From the NCBI GenBank assembly GCA_024220525.1, contig JAMYWO010000292.1, positions 9,149 through 31,648 of the forward strand: DNA of 22,500 bases, written 5' to 3'. Under the pieces are notes generated by a model. That model saw nothing but the letters and a program-made list of their open reading frames with translations. It was not told the DNA's origin and searched no databases. Position 1 is the first letter of the stretch. Every line of letters begins with the position of its first letter. Origin of the DNA: Cochliopodium minus. Taxonomy: Eukaryota > Discosea > Himatismenida > Cochliopodiidae. The translations under genes and the position numbers were made by a program. Shown here piece after piece: positions 10,045-19,890 of this stretch.

Positions 10045-11229
10045 ATGATTGATGAAAACTCAAAAATAATAGAACATCTAGCAGAAATAACAAACCTAAT
10101 TAAGTCTCCAAATTACGATGATAAGATAATACTGTTTAATCTTTCAAGAATAGGCACGGAAAAAATAAATTCATTCAAAGAAGCTTTAAAAAACGTGATG
10201 GAGCTCATAGATTATAACGTTGGAACCTCCAATAATGGGATATCAGGGATAGAAAACCCCAACAATGAATTTAATTTTTTGGCTTTATCTCCCAATCCTT
10301 CTCTATCTCCAAATTCATATTTGCAAGCTACAAACTTCTGCAATATACCAAATATCAACTCCAATATCAATTTTAATAATAATAATAATAATAATTTGAA
10401 TAATCCCGAAATTAATTCAGTGAATCACCAAATAAATATTAATTATACCCAAAGGATAGTCAGAAGATTTGAGAATAACAATCAAAATCTGATTTATCCA
10501 AACAATCTCATCCATTCGCCAAAAGAACCAATGAATCATCATATCCAGATAGATATACCCTCTATATCTAACCTCCCATACAATCTGGAGAGAGATCATT
10601 TCAAGGAGAAAAAGTATGAAGAAGTACTGGTTTGTTTGGACATCCTTTCCGAAAAATTGGACGTTCTAATTCAAAATTTCTATAAAATTCCACATCAAAA
10701 TTTGGAGGAGTTTAATAATGTTCTCAATAAAGAAGATATACACTCCGCCATCAAAAGTGAAGTGTCCCTATATACCAAAAATATCTCCAATAGCAGCCAT
10801 GTCTTCTTCTCCTCCATCGAATATCTCAAATTGGGATTCTATTTCTCTTATCTTAAAGCAGAAGCCTACAGTTCCAATGTGAATTATATAAATTATATCA
10901 AAAATGTGACGGGATGGGAAAGAGGAGTAGATACCATCCAATATTACATCAAGTTTTATTCCATCTATTGCAAAATTCCATGTGCAATATTCTTGATAGG
11001 AAGCCATAATTACACCTCATCGTTTTTTTTTAAAAAGAATGGGACATCACTCATCGAAATAGCAGATTATAATGGCAGCTTAATCAGGTCCCTCAATACC
11101 AAGCAAATTCCAGATAATATTAAATTCGCCTTGCCTCCAATAGATACTCCCTTCAAAGATATTCACAAAGAAAAGAAGAAAAGAAAAATAACAGTGAGTT
11201 CGAGCAATAAAAGAAATAAACTCAAATAG
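10045..11229 (+). CDS. Intronless Asn-rich protein of unknown function
   Basis: One uninterrupted frame of 394 residues, ATG 10045 to TAG 11229, just after a ctctatataaa string. Residues 1-60 look helical; about 75-170 are Asn/Pro/Ser-rich, with a run of seven Asn (from AAT repeats near 10375-10395); about 185-370 form a folded-looking domain rich in Tyr, Phe, Ile and Asn (EEVLVCLDILSEKLDVLIQN; VTGWERGVDTIQYYIKFY); the last 25 residues are strongly basic (EKKKRK and NKRNKLK), like a nuclear localisation signal. No family is recognised, and no signal peptide or membrane segment is evident. Unlike its neighbours it has no introns and uses ATA and AAT codons heavily, so it may be a lineage-specific, retroposed or acquired gene. 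It converges on the glycosyltransferase gene with only 57 bases between stops. Confidence 0.8.
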   Translation: MIDENSKIIEHLAEITNLIKSPNYDDKIILFNLSRIGTEKINSFKEALKNVMELIDYNVGTSNNGISGIENPNNEFNFLALSPNPSLSPNSYLQATNFCNIPNINSNINFNNNNNNNLNNPEINSVNHQININYTQRIVRRFENNNQNLIYPNNLIHSPKEPMNHHIQIDIPSISNLPYNLERDHFKEKKYEEVLVCLDILSEKLDVLIQNFYKIPHQNLEEFNNVLNKEDIHSAIKSEVSLYTKNISNSSHVFFSSIEYLKLGFYFSYLKAEAYSSNVNYINYIKNVTGWERGVDTIQYYIKFYSIYCKIPCAIFLIGSHNYTSSFFFKKNGTSLIEIADYNGSLIRSLNTKQIPDNIKFALPPIDTPFKDIHKEKKKRKITVSSSNKRNKLK

Positions 11230-11286
11230 ACATTTTTTGTTTTTGCGCCAAAAATGTAGAAAGTTTTTAATAAATAAATTTTTAAT

Positions 11287-12939
11287 TCAAATTAAATTTG
11301 TTTTTTTTCCTCTATTTACATAAAAATTGGATTGAAAAGAAGAACTCCATGGTTTACCATCAGTATTTAATCTCAAAGCATAAATTTGTTTGAAAACAGA
11401 ATCAAATTGTTTCCCAACAGATTGCAGGGAGTAAAGACGGACAGACCTCTCTCGAATGTATTTTCTGTCCAATTTTTCAGCTTTATCTAACGCGGAAAGG
11501 TACTGTTTGAAAGAATTGCAGAGAAACCCTGTTTTTCCTTCTTCTACGGTTTCTGTCATTGCCCCAAAACTTGTTGTAATCACAGGGAGGCCTGTATCAT
11601 AAAAAATTTAGTGAATAAAATAAAATAAAATAAAAAAATGTTTTAATAACAAAAAAATTCAAAAATAAAAAAAAAAAATTGAAAAAAAAAAAAACCAACT
11701 AATTGAGCTTCAACAACAGAACCGCCAAAAGGTTCAATGTACAAAGTGGGGTGAATCATGGCAACAGCACCCTGTAAGAAATCGCTTCTCTCTCTCCCCT
11801 CCAAAGATCCGTGGTACTCAACATTGTCCAACCCATGAAAGAGTTTTGTGAAGTTTCCTTGTCCTGCTACCTTGAATTTTCTGTGGGGGAGAGCTTTGGC
11901 TATCTTCGCCATGATTATCAATCCCTAATTTTATTTAAAAAAAAAAATTCAATTTAAAAATATTTTTAATGGAAAATAAAACTAAGTTTTCTCAATTAGA
12001 AAATTTTTAATGCCTCTTAATAATAATTAGATTTTTTTAAATTTTAATTAATTTTTGTTATTATAACTAACGTTTTGAATAACTTTAAATTACAACAAAA
12101 GAAATTATGAATTTTAAAATAATTTTTAAAAATACTTGAGATTTTCTTCTAATAATTTGAAGTTTTTTCTTTTCGAATAAATTTAATTTAATATTTTATT
12201 TTGTTTTTTTATAAATTAATTTAAATCTTATTAAATTTACCTTATCAGAATTTACCCTCCCCATGAATACAAAAGGTCTATCTTCACTTATTGTTGGGGA
12301 AAATTCCCATTCCTCTACATTGAAATACAATGGGATGGACCATTTATGCACATCTCCCCTGATTTGGTTATATCGGCCATAAGAATAGTGCATCCACGAA
12401 TTGCTCTCGTAGATTCGGAAATGCAAGAAGGTCTCCAGGTATCCTATTCCAGATTCAACATGATATGCATTATTTATCAGATCAGGAAGGCTTGTATGTG
12501 AACAACCAAAGGAATGTAGCACCATATCGAAATCCTTCACTCTTTTTTTGAGCTCTATGGCTAGTCTCTTATCGAATAATCTGAAATGGGGAGAATCAAA
12601 GCGAGCATTATTGAGGAAATAATCTGTTTTCTTCTTTATCTTCACCAAATGATTGAATTCTGTTCGATTCATCATTGGTACGAATTCATCTGCTCCTGAT
12701 TCTGTCATTACGTTTCCATATTCGATTATCTTCCAGCCCAATGGTTGCATCATCTTGCTGAACTTCAATATCTTGCCTGTGTAGGCGCAATGAGTGAAAT
12801 TTTTGCTAGTGATCGTGTAAAACAAGCCTATAAGATGGAGGGTTGGTTTTTCATCATTATTTTTTTTTTCAGAAGCGTAAATACTCTTCAACAAAAAAAT
12901 TGATAGTATCAAAAATAGAAACAAAAAATTATTGTTCAT
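11287..12939 (-). CDS. GT4-type glycosyltransferase with signal peptide
   Basis: Three phase-consistent exons: 12939-12241, 11924-11696, 11591-11287, 410 residues from ATG 12939 to TGA 11287. Residues 1-22 are a hydrophobic signal peptide or anchor ending SIYAS, so the enzyme should enter the ER/Golgi lumen. The N-terminal half (LHLIGLFYTITSKNFTHCAY, then GKILKFSKMMQPLGWKIIEYG) and the donor half (PFVFMGRVNSDKGL; KVAGQGNF; NVEYHGSLEGRERSDFLQGA; IEPFGGSVVEAQLVGLPVIT) have the two-Rossmann GT-B arrangement, with the GT4 EX7E pair at Glu297 and Glu305. From memory the closest relatives are bacterial, phage and large DNA virus glycosyltransferases, not eukaryotic ALG enzymes. Donor and acceptor are unknown. 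Intron 2 uses a GTTTTT donor. The last exon has a near copy at 13247-13554. Confidence 0.88.
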
Positions 12940-13246
12940 TTTTTTTTAAATCTTTCATTTTTTTTGGTTGTCAATCCTTCAAAAAAAAAAAAAATTATTT
13001 ATATTATTTATATTAATTGTAATGTTTAATTTTTTTTTTTTTTAAATTTGGAAAACAAAAAGTTTTTACAAAGAAAAACAAAGGTTCATATCTGTTGTAA
13101 TAAGATAGGAAAGAATAAAAAATAATTTATTACTAGAATTAATACTAAAAAGTTTTTTTTTCCTGACATAATTGAAACTTGTATAAATGAAATTATTTTT
13201 TAAAAAAAAAAAAAAATTATCATAAATAACTTTATTAATCATTATT
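12940..13246. promoter_or_regulatory. Upstream region of the glycosyltransferase gene
   Basis: About 300 bases of poly(A)/poly(T)-rich DNA between the glycosyltransferase ATG and the stop of the orphan exon copy. No coding signal is seen. It should contain the glycosyltransferase promoter on the minus strand. Confidence 0.4.
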
Positions 13247-13554
13247 TCAATAATAATCCTTCCAATTTCTAGGTTTATTCTCTTTCACATCAATGATATG
13301 ACTCACATTCTTACGAAATCCATTAAAGTTGTCTCTAGTGTCATAAATTTGTTTGAAAACAGAATCGTATTGTTTCCCAACAGATTGCGAAGAGTAAAGA
13401 CGGACAGACCTCTCTCGAATGTATTTTCTGTCCAGTTTTTCAGCTTTATCTAACGCGGAAAGGTATTGTTTGAAAGAATTGCAGAGAAACCCTGTTTTTC
13501 CTTCTTCTACTGTTTCTGTCATTGCCCCAAAACTTGTTGTAATCACAGGGAGGC
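13247..13554 (-). pseudogene. Orphan duplicate of the glycosyltransferase last exon
   Basis: Starts after the same acceptor (GATACAG, then GCCTCC) in the same phase 1 as exon 3 of the gene at 11287-12939, and encodes LPVITTSFGAMTETVEEGKT and onward, 101 residues after the split codon, to a TAA at 13247. Over the first 213 bases I count 8 differences from 11591-11379; after that the tails are unrelated (here ending NKPRNWKDYY). No copies of exons 1 and 2 lie upstream; instead the Fab1 fragment follows beyond an N at 13817. Either it is the remnant of a tandem gene copy whose 5' part is missing from the assembly, or a true orphan exon. The frame is open and the splice site intact, so it need not be dead. 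Its phase also fits the last Fab1 exon, so gene predictors may fuse them. Confidence 0.8.
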
Positions 13555-13816
13555 CTGTATCAAAAAAAAAAAAAAAATTGGTGAACAAAAAGTAAATTAA
13601 AAAATGAAAAAATGAAAAATGAAAAAATTAGAAAACTTTAACACAAGAATTCATTTAGTTGTTCTTTTTTTTGTTTGAAAAAAATCATCAAAAAAAGAAA
13701 ATTTGAAAAATAAAAAAAATCAATAAATTATATTTATTCCTTTAATTGAAGAAATACAGATGGATATAGATTATAATAAATGAAAGTAATTGAAAGAATA
13801 TTCAGGGTGATAACAT

Positions 13817-13817
13817 N
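13817..13817. other. Ambiguous base, probable contig join
   Basis: A single N five bases into the intron after the last visible Fab1 exon (GTAGN on the minus strand). On its right is the first two thirds of Fab1, on its left the 3' end of an unrelated glycosyltransferase copy; both genes lose their other halves here, as expected for a collapsed gap. Confidence 0.6.
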
Positions 13818-13821
13818 CTAC

Positions 13822-16662
13822 CTTTTTTAATGAGTTCGATTTCAGTGGGGGAGAAGAGAAGTACATTGGGACTCGTACTTGTTTTCGTTTGTTTCACTAT
13901 TTCTTCTTCCACACTCTGTGACAAACAAAATGATGACATCAACTTTGATTCACACTTTAAATTGAATGCCAAATACACTGTAAACTATTATAATCCCAAA
14001 AAATAATTTTAAAGATGTTTCTAAAAAATAATTTTAAAAATTTTATTTAAAAAATTTATAAATCCAAAATTCATATCAAACATAATTAAAATAAAAATTT
14101 AAATAACTTACAATGATAATATTTTTCAAGCCTTTAATTGCTTCTTCAGTTTCAGAAATGTGCCTGATCACAACTGTACCTCCTTTATCATTTTGTTATT
14201 TTTAAATTTATTTAAATTTATTTAATTTTAATTAATTTTAATTAATTTTAATTAATATTTTTCATTTTTTTATTTTATTATTATTTTAATTTTAATGTTA
14301 TTTATTTTATTATTTTTTAGAATTACCTAATTGAGGAAGGGTACCGTCAAAAAACATGAGACTGGTTTTTCCTGTTTTGGTTTTGTAAGTGTTAACAGAG
14401 AAGAGGGAACAAGTTCCCAAACAATCCTTTGCGTTCTCTATGTTATTCAAATTGTTCAACACTTTCGCTCCTGTTAACAAAAAAAAAAAATTATTATTTA
14501 ATTAATATAGAAAAATAAGTTTTAAAAATTAAAATAAAAATAAAATATTATTTAATTAATTTAGATAAATAAGTTTTAAAATTAAAAAATAAAAAAAAAA
14601 CCGGTGAAACGAGCGATTCGAAACAAGGTGGTTTTTTTGACATTTCGGACACAAGTGACGCCTTTTTCGAGGAGAAGGAAAAGGGCGGTTCTGCAAATGG
14701 ATTTGGAAACAATGATCAAATCTGGTTTCAATCTCATAACTTTTTCCACCACTATTTTAAAATACTCTTCTTCTCCGTTCAATGTCTCCAATGCCACCCA
14801 TCTCTTCATTGAGTTCACCGTTATGTATCTAAATAAGTTTTAAAAATCAAAAAAAAATGAAATAAAATAGAAATAACTTTTAAAAAAAAAAAAATTAATT
14901 AAAATAAATAAATAAAAATAAAAAAAAATGGAAATGAAAAAAAAGGAATAATTTTTTTTTACTCAATAGAAAAATTGAAAATCAAAATTTTGGGATTCTG
15001 TAGTTTAGATTTCATGGATTTATGGGCAATGTTTTTCTTGAAAACGACACCGTTGAAATATTTACACTGAAAAGAAATGTCCGCCACTGTTTTCACTTTG
15101 ATGTAATTTCTGATGTCCATCTTATCATTTCTAGATGGCAAAAGACTCACATTAGAAGATGCCTCCTTTGCAAAATGCACCACTATTTTTTTCCACTTTT
15201 TTCGACAAATAATATAAAAAAAAAAAAAAAGTTGAAAAAAAATAATAAAGTTAAAAGAGATTTTTTAATTTAATTTTTTAATTTTTTAATTTTATAATCA
15301 TTTTAATATTATTATAAAAAAGAAAAAATTTTGCTTACAACATCCAAGGGAAGATTTTTGGATAACAAAAGTTGTTCAACAAAAGATTCCAAAAAAGAAT
15401 CATAGTTTTGAGAAGAAGAGTGGTTGTGTTGGATGTTCTTTTGATTGATTTCAGGAAACTGAAAGTTGAACATTGTTGACTTTTTGATTTTCTGAGAAGA
15501 TTTTCCTTTTGGAATGGACAAATAAGAATGTTTTTTGAAAAGGGAGATATCTCTGTTGTAACTAGAAAAACTTTCATAGATGGTGTCCTCCTTGTTTGTT
15601 TCTTCATAATTATAATTATTATAATTGTGGGTGTTATTATAATTATAATTAATATTGCTATTATTGTTGTTGGAGGTATTATTATTGTTAATGTAATTAT
15701 TTTCTGCTTCTTTTTCGTTGAAATAGGAGTCGTGGGGAGACAAAGAGAAGATGCTTGTCTTTTTCTGCTTGAGGTTGGGTGTTTTGATGCTGCTGTTCTT
15801 TCTGCTACCAAAAGGATTGAAGGCACTTTGTTTTGATAAAAACTGAAAGATGGGAGAGCTTTGATCTTCTACTGGATTTTCTGTTTTTTCATTCACCAAA
15901 GCTGCATTTTCTAATTCTATTTGCTCTGATTTCGAAAAAGGCACTTTTTTGTAACTTGAAGAGATTAGCCCTTCTCTAGGTTTTGGTGATTCCATTTCAA
16001 ATCTATCACTCGATCCATGAAGAGTATATTCTCTTGAATTTTTGGTATATTCTCTCGAATTCTTTGGTGAATCGAAATTTCTTTCTGTGGGACTCTTATT
16101 CTTTTGCCTCAATTGATCCATTTTGCTAAGATAACATAAATTACAAACACGTATCTTTGTATCATTCGTTCTTTTTTTGAAGATGCTTTTTTATTCAACA
16201 AATAATCGAAAAATTATTTCTTCAAATTAAAGCATTTCTATTTACCTTGGATCCACATGATTATCACTGCAATTATTACAAAATATCTGACCACATGCAC
16301 GACAATGATGCCTTCTTTTGATTGTAGTGAATGCTTTTTGGCAATCATAACAATTAGTCACTGATTCATCTGGCATCCAAAATTCTTTTTTGTTATCATT
16401 TGGAATCTTGATATTTGATTGATTTGAATTGTTAATTGGTTTTTGGGGTTTATTATTGATTGTATTTGTTTCTTTTGGATTTATGATTAATTTTTTATCT
16501 TTGATCACATTATCAATCTTTTGCTTTGTCTGAATATTTACATTTGGGTTTAATTTATCTCCTGAAATCCAATTTTTGAATCTGATTCACAAAAAAAATA
16601 AAAAAATAGGTAATATATGGATTTGATTACTTGGAGAATATTCCATTTGTATTGTTTGACAT
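13822..16662 (-). CDS. Fab1/PIKfyve phosphatidylinositol 3-phosphate 5-kinase, FYVE and CCT part only
   Basis: Eight phase-consistent exons: 16662-16631, 16581-16246, 16185-15339, 15195-14963, 14828-14602, 14470-14327, 14182-14112, 13984-13822, giving 684 residues and ending in phase 1 at a GTAG donor. FYVE domain at about 77-141: WMPDE, CYDC, RRHHCRACGQIFCNNC and RVCNLCY, so all eight zinc ligands and the PI3P-binding basic motif are present. A disordered Asn-rich linker runs 142-405. The Fab1-type CCT (chaperonin-like) domain covers about 406-675: LPLDV-W, MDIRNYIKV, NGVVFKKNIAHKSM, NPKILIFNFSIEY, LKPDLIIVSKSI, LGTCSLFSV. In yeast and animals this enzyme makes PI(3,5)P2 on endosomes. The C-terminal PIP-kinase domain is missing; the next sequence holds an N and a glycosyltransferase exon. 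Some acceptors are weak (AAAAAAG). Confidence 0.9.
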
Positions 16663-16928
16663 TTTTTTTTAATTCTTCACATAGAAGATTCTTTCAAAAA
16701 AAAACATTAAGAGAGATATATCGATAAAAAAAGTTATATACTCATATCCAAACAAAATATTAGTATTCGCAATTAGACAAAACTTTTAAAGTAAGAGCTT
16801 TTTGAGCTAAAAAAAAAAAATTATAAAATAAATAAAAAAAAAAAAAAAATTAAATTTATTCAAGGTAAAACATAAAATTAACTCAATATCTCAAATTTAA
16901 TCAAAAATATTTAAAAGTTGATTTCAGA
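16663..16928. promoter_or_regulatory. Divergent promoter region of Fab1 and NAE1
   Basis: 266 bases between two start codons pointing away from each other. The sequence is AT-rich with poly(A) runs at 16810-16850. It should serve both genes; no distinct motif can be placed. Confidence 0.5.
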
Positions 16929-18840
16929 ATGAGTAATGAATATACAGAAAGTAGCGAAAATACAATTGTAATCTTTTAATTCTTTAAAAAGTACATGTGT
17001 TTATAAATTTGATCCAAAATATAGGTAAATACCATCGAAGGATCCACTGCAAAAGATAAAAATGTTCGTTATGATAGACAATTGCGTCTTTGGGGAATCC
17101 TTGGACAAATGGCAATTGAAAATGTTAATATGGGTGTTTTGGGATCAAGCTCAACTGCTGGAGAAGTGCTCAAAAATCTTGTTCTTCCTGGTTTATATTT
17201 TTTAAAAAAATTTTTATTTATTATAATATAAACTCATAATAAATTTATTATTTTTCTTTTTGGGGGATATATAGGTATTGGAAGTTATGAAATCATTGAT
17301 GATGCAAAAGTAACTGAAAGAGATCTTGGAAATAACTTTTATGTTACCCAACAATCCAAAGGAACCTCGAGAGCTGTTGAACTTGTAAAAAATTTGGATG
17401 AAATGAATCCTTTCGTTAAAGGAACAGCAAACGAACAAGTAAAAAAAAATAGAAAAATATATCTCAAATTTAAACCAATATACTCACAAATATTAGAATG
17501 CTATTAAATTAGTTGAAACAAATATCCAATATTTTGCAAAATTTAATGTGATCTGCGCATGCCAAATTCCAACCAGCACCACCAAAAAATTGGCCAAATT
17601 TGCATGGGAGCATAATATTCCATTTATCAATGCTCGTTCTTATGGATTTCTTGGATATATCCGTCTCAGTGTTCCAGAATTGAGAATTTATGAAAATCAC
17701 GATCAAGAATTCAAAGACCTCAGATTGAATGATCCATTCCCAGAATTCCAAGAATTTGTAAACAATTTCGATATCGATGTTGTCAAAGATACCAATCTCA
17801 CTGCAGGGGAACGTCTTGCATCTCACGGAGATGTACCATGGTTGATCCTTGCACCAACTCTCAGAAGAAAATGGAAAGAAAGCGTCGGAGAAATAGACGA
17901 GGATGATTACGAAGAATCCTTCAAAAAATTTGTCAAAGACCAACGTCTTTCTGATCCTGATCCAGAAAAGAAGGGGGCAAAGGCAACCGAAGAAAACTAT
18001 GATGAATTAGCAAATAATGCATGGTTGGTAGTTAAATATGAAGAATACTATGACATCCCTCAAAATGTACAAGATGTTTTTGATGATGAAAAGATTAATA
18101 TCACCGCAGAAAGTGATAAATTCTGGGTTCTTGTTAATGCTTTGAAATCTTTTGTTGATAAGGAAGGAAATGGCAAACATCTTCCCCTCACTGGAGCTCT
18201 CCCTGATCAACATGGAAGTACCATCAATTATTTGGCTCTCCAAAAAATCTACAAAGATAAAAGTAACGAAGACTTTAAAGCTTTCTCTCAACATCTCGAG
18301 AATTCTATCAAAAAAGTTGGAAAATTCAATCACTTCACTGAAATTAACACCATTGAAATTGAAAGATTCTTCAAGAATGCTCGTTTCATCGAAGTTCAAA
18401 GATACAGAAGCGTAGATGTTGAATTGTCTGGTTGGAATGTTGATGAACTCTCCATTCACACTGGAAATACTTGGGATGATAACTCTAAAAATGTTGTTTG
18501 GTATCTCCTCTTTCGCTCTGTTGATGCCTTCTTTGATAAGCACGGAAGATATCCAGGTGACACTGATGAGACTTATGAAAACGATATTAAACTCGTTCAA
18601 GAAATTGCTCAATCTCTTGCCAAAGAAAGTGGTTTGGATTGGAGTAACTTTCCTAACCTCAACGATTATGCTCACGAAATTACCAGATATGGTGCTGGTG
18701 AACTCCACAACATTGCTTCCATTGTTGGTGGTACTGTTGCCCAAGAAACTATCAAACTCGTCACTGGACAATGGGTAGCAGCTAACAATACTTGGATCTT
18801 TAATGGAATCAATTCTTCTTCCCTCATGTTCTCTGCTTAA
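16929..18840 (+). CDS. nae1: NEDD8-activating enzyme E1 regulatory subunit (NAE1/APPBP1/ULA1)
   Basis: Four phase-consistent exons: 16929-16967, 17025-17190, 17275-17438, 17497-18840, 570 residues, ATG to TAA. It is the non-catalytic half of the heterodimer with UBA3 that adenylates NEDD8 for cullin neddylation. Signature segments: RYDRQLRLWGILGQMAIENV, GEVLKNLVLPGIGSYEIIDD, IPTSTTKKLAKFAWEHNIPF, RSYGFLGYIRLSVPEL, then the helical insert (VPWLILAPTLRRKW; ALKSFVDKEGNGKHLPLTGA) and the C-terminal IVGGTVAQETIKLVTGQWV with NNTWIFNGI. As in other NAE1 proteins, there is no catalytic-Cys domain motif. Length is slightly above the roughly 534 residues of the human protein. Codons favour CTC, ATC, GGA and CCA, suggesting good expression. 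Intron 2 starts GTTTAT. Convergent with the next gene, 51 bases between stops. Confidence 0.95.
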
Positions 18841-18891
18841 ATACAATTTTTATTAATTAAAAAAACAAAAATATTTTAAAATAAATTTATT

Positions 18892-19800
18892 TTAATTCTT
18901 TGGTTTTTTGTTGGAAGAGACATTGATGTTTTTTGGATATAAAAGGGTTTCCAAATCAATTTTGGAAGCAATAGGATCTTTGGAAATCAAAAACAAAGCA
19001 TCATTATAAGTGAATGGAATACAATTCACATTTTGATAGATTTGTTGTTGCTGTTTCTGGTTGGATTTGGGATCTTTTTTGATACCAGAGATAATACCAT
19101 TCTCCTCAAAATCGTCGTATTCTTGTTGGTGGATCAATGATTCAGATGATTTTTTCTTTTCTGCAACCTTTTTTTTTGGTGCAGTTTTTTTTGATGGAGA
19201 TTTGTTTGGAGGATTGGTTTTTGATTGACTCTCTTTTTCTTCATCTATTTTTATGCCAAATAATGCAGCTCTTTGTCTCTTTCTCCTTTCTTGTGAGGCA
19301 ACAGAATTGTATTCTAGTCTTGCTTGTGATTCCAATTCATTTATTTTTGCTTCATTATCATTTGTCACCAAACAATGTTGCAACATCAACTTTTCTCTAT
19401 TGTTTTTTTCTATTGCTATTCTTCCTATTTCATTTATCATATGATACATCTTTTTCATCACCAATTGTTTTAAATAATTAGGGATGACATTATCAAACGT
19501 ATTGGGTTGGCTATTGTTTGATTGTTGTAATCTGTTGATTAATTTTTTTCTAATTATATCTTCCATGCCAGTGAATAAAATATTTAATTTTTCATTTATT
19601 TTTGATTGATCATTTGTTTTTGGTGATTGTTCTCTACTATTATATATTTCTTGAAACTCAGTCGTACATTGGGTGAATGATTTGATTTTTTTCTTATATT
19701 CTAGCATTATATCATTTAATTTCTTCTCCACTTGAACATTTCCCTGGAACATTTGAATCATTCTTTGAAAATATTCTTCCAATTTTTTGTTTTCATTCAT
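18892..19800 (-). CDS. Basic coiled-coil protein of unknown function
   Basis: Single exon of 302 residues, ATG 19800 to a stop at 18892. Residues 1-60 and about 80-180 look helical and partly coiled (KKLEEYFQRMIQMFQ; LKQLVMKKMYHMINEIGRIA; NEAKINELESQARLEYNSVA). A basic segment ERRKRQR near 175 and a Lys/Pro/Ser-rich stretch SPSKKTAPKKKVAEKKKSS near 205-225 look like nuclear localisation or DNA-proximal tails. A Gln run follows, and the C-terminal 50 residues (IPFTYNDALFLISKDPIASK) may be a short conserved motif. No family is recognised; a nuclear role is only inferred. It starts 90 bases from the divergent UBL-E2 gene and ends 51 bases from NAE1. Confidence 0.75.
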   Translation of the reverse strand: MNENKKLEEYFQRMIQMFQGNVQVEKKLNDIMLEYKKKIKSFTQCTTEFQEIYNSREQSPKTNDQSKINEKLNILFTGMEDIIRKKLINRLQQSNNSQPNTFDNVIPNYLKQLVMKKMYHMINEIGRIAIEKNNREKLMLQHCLVTNDNEAKINELESQARLEYNSVASQERRKRQRAALFGIKIDEEKESQSKTNPPNKSPSKKTAPKKKVAEKKKSSESLIHQQEYDDFEENGIISGIKKDPKSNQKQQQQIYQNVNCIPFTYNDALFLISKDPIASKIDLETLLYPKNINVSSNKKPKN

Positions 19801-19890
19801 TTTCTCTCAATTTTTTTTATTTTTATAAAAGTTTTTATAATTATTCATATTTGATTTGAAGAAAATTCAAAAAAAAAAAAGCAAAATTGA
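19801..19890. promoter_or_regulatory. Short divergent promoter region
   Basis: Only 90 bases separate the start codons of the leftward coiled-coil gene and the rightward UBL-pseudoE2 gene, so the two 5' control regions must overlap. The sequence is A/T only apart from scattered C and G. Confidence 0.5.

Noticed and set aside
13247-13554. Alternative last exon of the downstream glycosyltransferase gene
   Set aside because: It lies 5' of that gene's start codon on the same strand, so ordinary splicing cannot join it as a terminal exon.
15335-15836. Alternative frames over the Asn-rich region of Fab1
   Set aside because: Shadows of the AAT/AAC repeats in the linker exon; the Fab1 frame is fixed by phase on both sides.
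16140-16250. A FYVE domain lacking its last zinc-ligand pair
   Set aside because: Extending exon 3 upstream to the AAAAAAG acceptor at 16187-16186 restores RVCNLCY in frame, so the domain is complete.
18007-18846. Long minus-strand frame of 279 residues
   Set aside because: Antisense to the NAE1 main exon, whose sense protein is clearly conserved.
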